From Algoriphagus winogradskyi (GTDB lineage Bacteria > Bacteroidota > Bacteroidia > Cytophagales > Cyclobacteriaceae): a DNA stretch of 64,000 nucleotides. Position numbers and translations under genes: made by a program. The stretch lies in assembly GCF_900182815.1 (NCBI RefSeq), contig NZ_FXUA01000006.1:186001-250000 (forward strand), given 5' to 3'. This document shows, one piece after another, positions 56,090 to 63,444 of this stretch (the stretch's first letter is position 1; every line of letters starts with the position of its first letter). Below the pieces are notes generated by a model that worked only from the letters and a program-made list of their open reading frames with translations, ran no database searches and was not told where the DNA came from.

Positions 56090-56515
56090 ATGAAAAGTAA
56101 ATTCATTAAACTGTTTTTAAGACTGGCGATTTCCCTTTCATTTTTGTCTGCTGTGGCAGATCGTTTTGGAATGTGGCCAGCAGAAGTTTCAGTTTGGGGT
56201 AATTGGCAGAGCTTCGTGGATTACACAGCACTTATCAATCCCTGGATGCCAGTTTCGATTATACCAGCGCTAGCAGGTATTGCTACAATAGCTGAAATTG
56301 CCTTCGCTTTATTTCTTCTGTTGGGATTTAAAACAGAGCTTTTTGCTAAACTGAGTGGTGTTCTGATGTTGATCTTTGCTTTATCAATGGCATTCTCCAT
56401 TGGGCTCAAAGCAGGGTTTGACTACTCTGTGTTTACTGCTTCGGCAGCAGCATTTGGGCTAAGTCAACTCAAAGAAAAATTCCTAGAAGTAGATGGTTTA
56501 AAGGCCAAGGAATGA
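56090..56515 (+). CDS. DoxX/MauE-like membrane protein
   Basis: The 141-residue protein has four hydrophobic helices: about 8-24, 50-75 (a helix with IPALAGIATIAEIAFALFLL), 84-105 and a shorter one near 110-122. The pattern LRLAISLSFLSAVADRFGMW and the small-residue-rich helices fit DoxX-type proteins, which are linked to redox or respiratory membranes in some bacteria. No cysteines suggest a thiol role. Eleven bp separate it from the upstream PqqB-like gene. Confidence 0.75.
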   Translation: MKSKFIKLFLRLAISLSFLSAVADRFGMWPAEVSVWGNWQSFVDYTALINPWMPVSIIPALAGIATIAEIAFALFLLLGFKTELFAKLSGVLMLIFALSMAFSIGLKAGFDYSVFTASAAAFGLSQLKEKFLEVDGLKAKE

Positions 56516-56543
56516 AAATAGGGTACTATTAATAAATTCGAAG

Positions 56544-56960
56544 ATGGAATTAAATTCAAACCTAGAAGTAGCAGCAGTTTTTTCGAAGTATCCAGACTCG
56601 GTTCGTGATAAAATGTTAAACCTTCGCCGATTGGTGTTGGAGGTTGCTGAGGAAATTGGGTTGTCGAGCTTGGAGGAAACGCTCAAATGGGGAGAGCCAA
56701 GCTTTCTTGCTAAAAAAGGAAGTACCATTCGTATGGACTGGAAAGCCAAAAATCCTGATCAATATGCGATGTATTTCAAATGTACGAGTAAACTGGTGCC
56801 CAGTTTCCGCCTGGCATACGATGAGGTGTTTGCCTATGAAGGGAATAGGGCGATTGTCTTTAAAATGGATGAAGAAATTCCGGAAACTGAATTAAAAAAC
56901 TGCATCAAAGCTGCTTTAACCTATCACCAAGTAAAGCAACTTCCGATGTTGGGATTATAG
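56544..56960 (+). CDS. DUF1801 domain protein
   Basis: The 138-residue protein has the family pattern YPDSVRDKMLNLRRLVLEVA, ETLKWGEPSFLAKKGSTIRM and the later FRLAYDEVFAYEGNRAIVF. DUF1801 proteins adopt a small alpha/beta fold of unknown function. It lies 28 bp after the DoxX-like gene and 35 bp before a second family member. Confidence 0.88.
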   Translation: MELNSNLEVAAVFSKYPDSVRDKMLNLRRLVLEVAEEIGLSSLEETLKWGEPSFLAKKGSTIRMDWKAKNPDQYAMYFKCTSKLVPSFRLAYDEVFAYEGNRAIVFKMDEEIPETELKNCIKAALTYHQVKQLPMLGL

Positions 56961-56995
56961 TTTAAATTGATCTTCCGCTAAATAATTGTTTTAAA

Positions 56996-57574
56996 ATGAA
57001 TCCAAAAGTTGACTTCTTTTTTGACAAAGCTTCTAAATGGCAAAAGGAATACAAGCAATTGAGAGGATTAATTCTTGACTGTGGGTTGATCGAGGAATTG
57101 AAATGGGGAGTGCCTTGCTATACCTTTCAAGGAAGTAATGTGGTGTTGATTCATGGCTTTAAGGAATACTGTGCGCTGCTTTTTCACAAGGGAGCTTTGC
57201 TTAATAATGCAGAGGGTATCCTGATTCAGCAAACCGAGAATGTACAGAGTGCACGGCAGATTCGATTTACGAATCTTCAAGAGATAATAGAATTGAGTAA
57301 GGTATTGAAGTCTTATGTTTTTGAAGCGATTGAGGTAGAGAAAGCTGGATTGAAAGTAGAATTGAAAAAGACTAAAGAATATGACATTCCCGAGGAGTTT
57401 CAAGTCAAATTAGATGCTGATCCAGGGTTGAAAGAGGCTTTTTATTCCCTGACACCTGGACGACAACGAGGCTATCTATTGCATTTTGCGACAGCAAAGC
57501 AGGCTAAAACTAGAGAGGCTAGAGTGGAAAAGTTGATACCGCAGATTCTCAGTGGAAAGGGACTGAATGATTAG
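56996..57574 (+). CDS. DUF1801/YdeI family protein
   Basis: The 192-residue protein has an N-terminal DUF1801 domain (LRGLILDCGLIEELKWGVPC, LIHGFKEYCALLFHKGALL). A C-terminal YdeI-type extension carries the diagnostic IPEEFQVKLDADPGLKEAFY and LTPGRQRGYLLHFATAKQAK. It is distinct from the preceding 138-residue paralogue by this tail. The function of YdeI-type proteins is unsettled; some are linked to cationic peptide tolerance. It is the last gene of the plus-strand series; the next gene converges. Confidence 0.9.
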   Translation: MNPKVDFFFDKASKWQKEYKQLRGLILDCGLIEELKWGVPCYTFQGSNVVLIHGFKEYCALLFHKGALLNNAEGILIQQTENVQSARQIRFTNLQEIIELSKVLKSYVFEAIEVEKAGLKVELKKTKEYDIPEEFQVKLDADPGLKEAFYSLTPGRQRGYLLHFATAKQAKTREARVEKLIPQILSGKGLND

Positions 57575-57604
57575 TCGTAATTATTCAATTTTTTGTTGAG
57601 ATTC

Positions 57605-58309
57605 TCAATCTGGAAACGCTAAAAATGCCACCTGAAGCTCGCCTATTTTCTTATAACCAGCTTCATTCATGTGGATAGGATCGGTATAGTAGAGATCCTT
57701 GTTATACGTATTATAACCACCTAAAGTAAACTGATCCAAGTAAGGTATGCCATGTAGTTGGCAGATTTTCTTTTGCATGTTTACGTGCTCGGCCATTCCA
57801 TTTTCGGTAAATGGGTCATAAGCACCTCTATCGTTGAATGCTTTGCTGGACGTGAAGAAGTAAATCTGAGCTTTCGGGTTGATTTCGTAGATTTTCTTGA
57901 TGCAGTAATTAATCCCTCCAGCTTGAGTTACCAGCTTCTCTTCATCAAAACCATCGAACTCCGAGTAGTCAGTATAGCTGCCAATTTCTCTTTTATTGGT
58001 GTAATCATTGGTGGAGGCCCAAAGTATATAAATGTCGAAAACTCCAGCCTCATCCACTTGCTGCTGTAATGATTTGCCTTGAAGAGAAGAGAAGCCAGCT
58101 CCTCCAACACCAAAATTTGTAACCGTCATTCCCAGCTTTTCTTTCCACATATTTTTGGCAACTTCACTTTCTGGTATGACAGAGACAGAGCCTCCAAAAA
58201 CGGCCACAGACTTCCCATAATTGTATGATGCTTTAAGATCCTGCTGCGCAAAAATACTTGTAGAAACTAATAGGAAAGCGAAGCTTAAATAGTGTTTGAG
58301 GTAACTCAT
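57605..58309 (-). CDS. Secreted SGNH/GDSL-type esterase
   Basis: The 234-residue protein has a signal peptide (cleavage near IFAQQ). SGNH blocks: block I AVFGGSVSVIPE, where the nucleophile Ser lies in GGS rather than GDS; block II Gly in FGVGGAGFSS; block III Asn in WASTNDYTN; block V DPIHMNEAGY with the Asp-x-x-His pair. It should deacylate a carbohydrate or similar substrate in the periplasm. It starts 23 bp after the sialate O-acetylesterase-like gene, so the two are probably one transcript. Confidence 0.88.
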   Translation of the reverse strand: MSYLKHYLSFAFLLVSTSIFAQQDLKASYNYGKSVAVFGGSVSVIPESEVAKNMWKEKLGMTVTNFGVGGAGFSSLQGKSLQQQVDEAGVFDIYILWASTNDYTNKREIGSYTDYSEFDGFDEEKLVTQAGGINYCIKKIYEINPKAQIYFFTSSKAFNDRGAYDPFTENGMAEHVNMQKKICQLHGIPYLDQFTLGGYNTYNKDLYYTDPIHMNEAGYKKIGELQVAFLAFPD

Positions 58310-58332
58310 TTGGGTTGAATTATAGGGTGTTT

Positions 58333-59163
58333 TTATTTGTAAATGGTAGTACAGTTTGTTTGCACTTTTAGCATTTCTGCAGCGTAGCGAATCCCAAGAG
58401 CATGGTAAGAATCCGAGTCAAAATGGGTGTCGTCTCCTTTGTGATTCAGCCCTTGGGCGGTGACTAAGCCTATACAATCATGTGAAGCAGCAATATCACG
58501 AATTACTCCGTTCATAGCTTCAGCAAAAGGTGCTTTGGGATAGAAGAAGTAGCCTAGTTCACCAATGACTACAGGAATGTCAGCTATTCCCAAATCTGAT
58601 TTGAGAGCATTCAACATAGCCTCAAATTTTTGTGTGTATTCGGTAACACCTGCTTCCGTATTGGAGTCTGATTCTCCCTGATGCCAGATGATACCTTTCA
58701 AAGTGCCAGATTCCATCGCTTTTTTTGCCCGGCGAATCATGTCGTCGTATGGATAGGTGTTGGTTTGTCTGTGGATAGAATCTGCAAACCAGGCGTTTAT
58801 AGAACTTCCTCCTACTGCGGTAGGAATGAGCCCTATTTTGATATTTGTGTTTTCGTTAGCCATTATTTTCCCAAAAGTCAGCCCAAGACCAGTGCCTGCA
58901 GCAGGCTTGTCAAAGTGCATGGGATCTTTTGCCAATACCCAGTTTTCTGCCTTATCCAGCATCAATACGCGTGGATGGCTGAGCGTGTCGATAGCTTCCA
59001 CTTCCCCTCTGCCAGCCATGTTGGATTGGCCCATCAGGAGATAGAGGTGAAAATTCTCTTCGGTAGAGCTTTTGTCTAAGGTATTGGTGGGGATGTTTTT
59101 TTGGCCAGTGCAACCTATAATAATCAGACAAAAAAGTAAAAATATGAGGTTAATGGGTTTCAT
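58333..59163 (-). CDS. Sialate O-acetylesterase-like (SASA domain) lipoprotein
   Basis: The 276-residue protein has a lipobox (IIIGC). The domain starts HLYLLMGQSNMAGRGEV with the nucleophile Ser in GQSN. Later it has IGLIPTAVGGSSINAW, IIWHQGESDSNTEAG and a C-terminal DTHFDSDSYHALG that supplies the Asp/His pair. The family removes acetyl groups from sialic acids or plant/algal glycans. It is operonic with the SGNH esterase downstream; upstream is the repeat field around the IS200-like gene. Confidence 0.92.
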   Translation of the reverse strand: MKPINLIFLLFCLIIIGCTGQKNIPTNTLDKSSTEENFHLYLLMGQSNMAGRGEVEAIDTLSHPRVLMLDKAENWVLAKDPMHFDKPAAGTGLGLTFGKIMANENTNIKIGLIPTAVGGSSINAWFADSIHRQTNTYPYDDMIRRAKKAMESGTLKGIIWHQGESDSNTEAGVTEYTQKFEAMLNALKSDLGIADIPVVIGELGYFFYPKAPFAEAMNGVIRDIAASHDCIGLVTAQGLNHKGDDTHFDSDSYHALGIRYAAEMLKVQTNCTTIYK

Positions 59164-59248
59164 TTTTAATGGTTTTAGGATGGTTAAAATACTAGATATT
59201 AGTATATCTAAATAGTACTTGTTGTTATTATATTAGGTTGTAGATGGA

Positions 59249-59345
59249 GATGTGCCGTGCCTACAGCACTTTGAGAATTTAGTTAGACAGTTTAGACTGG
59301 ACTAAAGTCCAGCCTTACAAAATGGATCAAGCCTACGGCTTTTGG
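59249..59345. repeat. Repeat unit A, copy 1 (left of the IS200-like gene)
   Basis: About 97 bp. It contains the palindrome CTGGACT-AA-AGTCCAG (59297-59312) and ends GATCAAGCCTACGGCTTTT. It aligns with copies at 60018 and 60374 (shared words GCCTAC..CACT, TAG.CAG, AGTCC, TACAAAATG). The rest of the 59164-59527 spacer shows no gene. Confidence 0.7.
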
Positions 59346-59527
59346 ATTAAATAGGTATTCATCGTGAAATAAGTAGAGAGAATGATTATTCAAATGGATT
59401 TTACTTTATATCTGTGGAATTATCCTTATGGCAAAAATGTGAAAGTTAAGGAAGAGCCATTGGCGCGATAAATAAAAATTAAACAAGTAAGAGACCAGTA
59501 GGCCCGGAACATAAAATTTTAATAACT

Positions 59528-59989
59528 ATGGCAAATACCTATCATCAAATCTACCTGCAAGCAGTTTTTGCAGTGAAATACAGAAATGCAGTTTTAGACA
59601 AGTTATGGCGTCCCAAAATTCAAGGAGTTATAGGCAATCTTATCAATGAAACAGGCTGTAAAACGATTATAGTGAATGGAGTTGAGGATCATGTGCATTG
59701 TTTTCTAGGTTTAAAACCAGTTGTATCAGTCTCAGACTTAGTTCAAAAGGTCAAGGCAAAGTCATCGAAATATATTAATGACCATCACTTGACTAAGGAT
59801 CATTTTGAGTGGCAAGAGGGTTATGGAGTTTTTTCTTACAGCCAATCTCAGATTGACCAAGTGTTTAAATACATAGAAAATCAAGAACAGCATCATAAGA
59901 AGCAAACCTTTAGGGAAGAGTATTTAGAATTACTCATAAAATTTAAAATTGATTACGATGAAAAGTATCTTTTTCAGGATTTGATATGA
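59528..59989 (+). CDS. IS200/IS605-type transposase (TnpA-like Y1 HUH), solitary
   Basis: The 153-residue protein is full-length for a Y1 transposase. The HUH motif is H55-V-H57 in VEDHVHCFLGL. The probable nucleophile is Tyr115 in QSQIDQVFKYIENQEQHHKK, a context conserved in IS200 TnpA. The start MANTYHQIYLQAVFAVKYRN is typical of the Bacteroidota branch. There is no TnpB next to it. Repeat units with palindromes lie on both sides, so it could be an IS200 element or a RAYT-like gene tied to these repeats. Confidence 0.92.
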   Translation: MANTYHQIYLQAVFAVKYRNAVLDKLWRPKIQGVIGNLINETGCKTIIVNGVEDHVHCFLGLKPVVSVSDLVQKVKAKSSKYINDHHLTKDHFEWQEGYGVFSYSQSQIDQVFKYIENQEQHHKKQTFREEYLELLIKFKIDYDEKYLFQDLI

Positions 59990-60017
59990 GGTGATTTTGT
60001 TCTTTGTACTAAGAATA

Positions 60018-60115
60018 AATGTCCCTTGCCTACGCCACTCTGGACACCGAGTTAGGCTCAGTGGACCGGACTGAAGTCCAGACCTACAAAATGAGCGGTA
60101 CCTACGGTACTCTGG
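60018..60115. repeat. Repeat unit A, copy 2
   Basis: It starts 29 bp after the transposase stop. It has the palindromes GGACT-GA-AGTCC (60068-60079) and GTACC-TAC-GGTAC (60098-60110) plus ACACCGAGTTAGGCTCAGT. It is nearly identical in its first 60 bp to copy 3 at 60374. Confidence 0.75.
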
Positions 60116-60253
60116 TTTTCATTGATGCGTTAGTTGCAAGGGTTTGAATCCTTAGCTATATGATCAGCCAAGCTTGCCTAGTAGGCTGGCCTATAACTTT
60201 TGTGTACTATAAAGCTTAGCTGTACATCATGTATCAAGGAAGATAAATTTTTG

Positions 60254-60357
60254 GGCAGAAAGAGCCATAGGCTCGTTTGATATTGTAACCATGGACTTCA
60301 GTCCATGGATAAACCAAGGTGCTGCTTAAGTCGGAGAGCCTTAGGCTCGGTGCATGT
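60254..60357. repeat. Repeat unit B, copy 1
   Basis: It contains GAGCC-ATA-GGCTC (60262-60274), the 20-bp hairpin of CCATGGACT and AGTCCATGG arms (60289-60308), and GAGCC-TTA-GGCTC (60336-60348). The order of the three palindromes is the same in copy 2 at 60551. Confidence 0.75.
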
Positions 60358-60373
60358 TGAATGGGACTGATAT

Positions 60374-60470
60374 AAATGTTCCTTGCCTACGGTACTCTGG
60401 ACACCGAGTTAGGCTCAGTAGACCGGACTGAAGTCCTGTCCTAAAGTATCGATCAAGCCTACGGCTTTTT
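60374..60470. repeat. Repeat unit A, copy 3
   Basis: It contains GGACT-GA-AGTCC (60425-60436) and ends in GATCAAGCCTACGGCTTTTT, the same end as copy 1. Confidence 0.75.
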
Positions 60471-60550
60471 TGTAGACCTAGAGCCCAACCTTAAATAATA
60501 TATCCAGCCTAATGCTTTTTAAAGTAAAATCTAGGGTTAAAATTTTCGCT

Positions 60551-60650
60551 ATAAATAGAGCCGTAGGCTCGGGTTATTTTGTAACCATGGGCTTTAGCCC
60601 GTGGATATGAAGTAATAAAACAAACAGGAGAGCCGTAGGCTTAGTACATA
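60551..60650. repeat. Repeat unit B, copy 2
   Basis: It contains GAGCC-GTA-GGCTC (60558-60570), the hairpin CCATGGGCT-TT-AGCCCGTGG (60585-60604) and GAGCC-GTA-GGCTT (60630-60642). In the hairpin an A-T pair of copy 1 is replaced by G-C on both arms, a compensatory change. Confidence 0.75.
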
Positions 60651-60656
60651 TAAAAG

Positions 60657-61355
60657 TCATTTAAAATACTCCAAAATCCCCTTAGCGATTAGGGCATGGC
60701 CTTTTTCGTTTGGGTGATTTCCTTGGGACATTAAGTTAGGTAAACTATCTCCAGAGGCCACTTCCTTTTTGAAAAGTTCATAGCTATCGACTAAGCCGAT
60801 ATTGTATTTCTTAGAAAGTTGACGAATCTGATTTGAATGCTGATCCAAAATGGTGTCATCTTCTTTCAGATCTAGTTTTTGATCAGGAGAAGGTGTCAAT
60901 AGGATGATTTTAATGTCCTTTTTCAGCGCTTTTTGGATCATTGATTCCCAGGCTATTTTTGCACTATCAAGTCCGATCCTTCTGTCATTTAGCGCATAGT
61001 CGATAAAGAGCACGTCAGGTTTGTGAGTTAGCACATCTGACTCAAAGCGGAGAGAACCAGATTTGGAGTCTTCACCCCCAATGGCAGTATTGATCAAGTT
61101 AATTACCGCAAATGGATACAGAGCAGTGATTTCCTTGTAGGCTAAAAATGGATAGGATTCCAGTGTATTCACAACTGGAGTTTTGAAATAACCTGATGGC
61201 ACAGAGTGTCCATGAAAAACCAAATTAACCGTTCTGTTGCCGGGCCATTTTTTTTGAAGCTCGGTTTTCACCTCACGCAAATATTCAGATTTATCCTCAC
61301 TGTCTTGAAAAGGTAAGAGTAGGATTGAAAGCAGGAATATGTAAAAAAGCTTCAT
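60657..61355 (-). CDS. Secreted SGNH/GDSL hydrolase
   Basis: The 232-residue protein has a hydrophobic signal (about 3-17). SGNH blocks: NLVFHGHSVPSGYF with Ser in GHS in place of GDS; a Gly in NTAIGGEDS; Asn in FIDYALNDRR; and the C-terminal NHPNEKGHAL with His. The GHSVPSGYF context resembles carbohydrate esterases that deacetylate pectin- or xylan-type glycans. Its stop lies 6 bp from the end of repeat unit B. It is divergent from the sulfatase at 61510. Confidence 0.88.
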   Translation of the reverse strand: MKLFYIFLLSILLLPFQDSEDKSEYLREVKTELQKKWPGNRTVNLVFHGHSVPSGYFKTPVVNTLESYPFLAYKEITALYPFAVINLINTAIGGEDSKSGSLRFESDVLTHKPDVLFIDYALNDRRIGLDSAKIAWESMIQKALKKDIKIILLTPSPDQKLDLKEDDTILDQHSNQIRQLSKKYNIGLVDSYELFKKEVASGDSLPNLMSQGNHPNEKGHALIAKGILEYFK

Positions 61356-61509
61356 TAGGATTAGGATTGAATTGTTTTTTGAGAAAGTAATTTAGTAAGG
61401 TTCTTTTGGAAGCGCTTTCTTTTTTGATTGATGGAAATTCTGTTATTCCAAATAAAATTAGGATGCGACAGGATACCTAAGTAGACCTTTTCTCTCTATT
61501 TTAGAATCT

Positions 61510-62904
61510 ATGGAAAATAAGCTAACCCTTCAAAAATTCATTTTTTGCCTCTTTATACTACTTAATACCACAGCTTTTGCACAGCAGGGAAAACCCAATA
61601 TCATTTTTATTCTTACGGATGATCAGCGTTGGGATGCTTTAGGTTTTTCTGGAAATGAGATCATCCAAACTCCGGAAATGGACAAATTGGCGGCAGAAGG
61701 AGTTTACTTTAAAAATGCCTTTGTCACGACTCCAATTTGCGCAACCAGTAGAGCAAGTGTTTTAACTGGACTTTATGAGAGGACGCATGGCTATACTTTT
61801 GGTCAGGAGCTAAATGAAGGATACGCTCAGAATTCCTATCCGGCTCATTTGAAAAAGTTAGGCTATGAAACCGGTTTTTTTGGAAAGTTTGGAGTGAATT
61901 ACCCAGGGTTCTCGAAGCTTTTTGACGTGAGTGATAGTTACGATAGAAATGGGAAATTTGCTGATCGACGTGGGTATTTCTATAAAACTATCGATGGGGA
62001 TACTGTTCATCTGACAAAGTACACTTCCCACCAAGCTCAGGAATTTATCAAGAATCAATCTGCAGGTAAACCATTTATGCTTTCGCTGAGTTTCTCTGCT
62101 CCGCATGCTCATGATCCTGCAGAAGAGCAATATTTCTGGTCTACGGATGTGGATGATTTATATACTGATGTCAAGTTTCCCAAGCCGCTTTTATCAAAGG
62201 AAAAATACTTTGATCAGCAGCCAGAATATGTAAAAACAGGGGAGAATCGTACACGCTGGTATTGGAGATATGATACTCAGGAGAAATATCAGAAGAGTAT
62301 GAAGGGCTATTACCGAATGATCTCTGAAGTAGACCTGGAAATCGGGAAAATCCGCAAGACGCTAGCCGAAAAAGGCATGGATAAAAACACGGTAATCATC
62401 TTTATGGGTGATAACGGCTACTTCCAGGGCGAGCGTCAACTTGCAGGGAAATGGCTGATGTATGATAATTCACTACGAGTACCTATGATTATCTATGACC
62501 CAAGAAATCCTGGACATAGAGTGATTTCTGACTTTGCGCTAAACATTGATATCGCGCCCACTGTGCTTGAGTTTGCAAATGGCATTTTGCCACAGGAATA
62601 TCAGGGGATTAGCTTGGCTGATTACGTGATTGGGGAAAATCCTGCCATTGAAAGGAGTGAATTTATTGCAGAGCATCTTTGGAAAGTCAAAATCATTGCG
62701 GCCAGTGAAGGGATCAGAACCAAGGATTGGAAATATTTCCGATATCAGGATGACTTGGCCCACGAAGAGTTGTATGATCTGAACAAAGATCCTTTAGAGA
62801 AAAAGAATTTAGCTGGAAAGAAAGGCTATGAAAATACGCTTATTGAAATGCGGGAAATTTTTAATAATACTGTGAAAAGGCTGGAAGCGGAGAAGATTAA
62901 TTAG
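61510..62904 (+). CDS. Secreted sulfatase (formylglycine type)
   Basis: The 464-residue protein has a signal peptide ending near AFAQQ. The active site is TPICATSRASVLTG, where the Cys-x-Thr-Ser-Arg form (Thr in place of Pro) is common in Bacteroidota sulfatases. Metal-site segments are IFILTDDQRWDALG and VIIFMGDNGYFQGE. The C-terminal tail ELYDLNKDPLEKKNLAGK is typical. It differs clearly from the other sulfatase at 51150 in size and motif, so the two probably act on different sulfate positions or glycans. It is divergent from an SGNH esterase. Confidence 0.95.
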   Translation: MENKLTLQKFIFCLFILLNTTAFAQQGKPNIIFILTDDQRWDALGFSGNEIIQTPEMDKLAAEGVYFKNAFVTTPICATSRASVLTGLYERTHGYTFGQELNEGYAQNSYPAHLKKLGYETGFFGKFGVNYPGFSKLFDVSDSYDRNGKFADRRGYFYKTIDGDTVHLTKYTSHQAQEFIKNQSAGKPFMLSLSFSAPHAHDPAEEQYFWSTDVDDLYTDVKFPKPLLSKEKYFDQQPEYVKTGENRTRWYWRYDTQEKYQKSMKGYYRMISEVDLEIGKIRKTLAEKGMDKNTVIIFMGDNGYFQGERQLAGKWLMYDNSLRVPMIIYDPRNPGHRVISDFALNIDIAPTVLEFANGILPQEYQGISLADYVIGENPAIERSEFIAEHLWKVKIIAASEGIRTKDWKYFRYQDDLAHEELYDLNKDPLEKKNLAGKKGYENTLIEMREIFNNTVKRLEAEKIN

Positions 62905-62983
62905 TAAACAGTGAACAGTCGCAGTGTGCAGAACACTGAGACTGAATACTGAATACTGAAATCTGACCACTGACCACTGAGCC
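62905..62983. repeat. Near-tandem CTGA-word repeat between sulfatase and HopJ-like genes
   Basis: It is composed of close variants of ACTGAATACTGAA and CTGACCACTGACCACTGAG with ACAGTGAACAGTC at the left end. There is no coding potential. It separates convergent genes. Confidence 0.6.
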
Positions 62984-63319
62984 TTACTTCTCCGACAAAG
63001 CCTCTCCCTCAAACTTGATCCCATCCCATCCGGATTGCATAAAGTTGCGGATATTTTGATGATCTGTTCCTTCTGGATTTTCTATTACATCTTTTCTGTA
63101 ATAATCCCCAAAAAGTGCCAAGGTATGATCTTTAGTGAGGTTTTGAAGTTTGGCAAAGGAAAAGATCTTGCAGCTGCCATTGTTTTGCCCGGCTTCATTT
63201 ACTGTGTCGCCATTGGTAAAACGGGTTGGAGTGAAATTGAAATTTGTGTCGATATATGCGATGACATCTGCAAAGGCAATTGTATCTGGATTCGAGGTGA
63301 TTTGGTTTAGTAAATTCAT
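62984..63319 (-). CDS. HopJ type III effector-like family protein
   Basis: The 111-residue protein has the family pattern VIAYIDTNFNFTPTRFTNGD, NEAGQNNGSCKIFSFAKLQ, LALFGDYYRKDVIENPEGTD and HQNIRNFMQSGWDGIKFEGE. The name comes from a Pseudomonas effector, but homologues are widespread in free-living bacteria that lack type III secretion, so it is best seen as a conserved small protein of unknown function. It has no signal peptide. It lies between word-repeat spacers, 123 bp from the cytochrome gene. Confidence 0.9.
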   Translation of the reverse strand: MNLLNQITSNPDTIAFADVIAYIDTNFNFTPTRFTNGDTVNEAGQNNGSCKIFSFAKLQNLTKDHTLALFGDYYRKDVIENPEGTDHQNIRNFMQSGWDGIKFEGEALSEK

Positions 63320-63412
63320 AAGGTAATATTAGTTAAATGAGTACTCTCTCTTTTAATTTATTTAAAAATAATGGGCCAAAAGGAACTCAATCCCTCTGAC
63401 CCAAATATTCTT

Positions 63413-63444
63413 AACTGCCAACTGCCAACTGCCAACTGCCAACT
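63413..63444. repeat. Heptamer tandem repeat AACTGCC x4.6
   Basis: Four perfect AACTGCC copies (63413-63440) plus AACT. The last bases run into the CTA that is the minus-strand TAG stop of the cytochrome gene, so the array abuts and slightly overlaps the coding end. Confidence 0.85.

Noticed and set aside
59249..60650. CRISPR array in the repeat-rich region
   Set aside because: Units are about 100 bp, internally palindromic and irregularly spaced, with no short direct repeats and unique spacers, and there are no cas genes.
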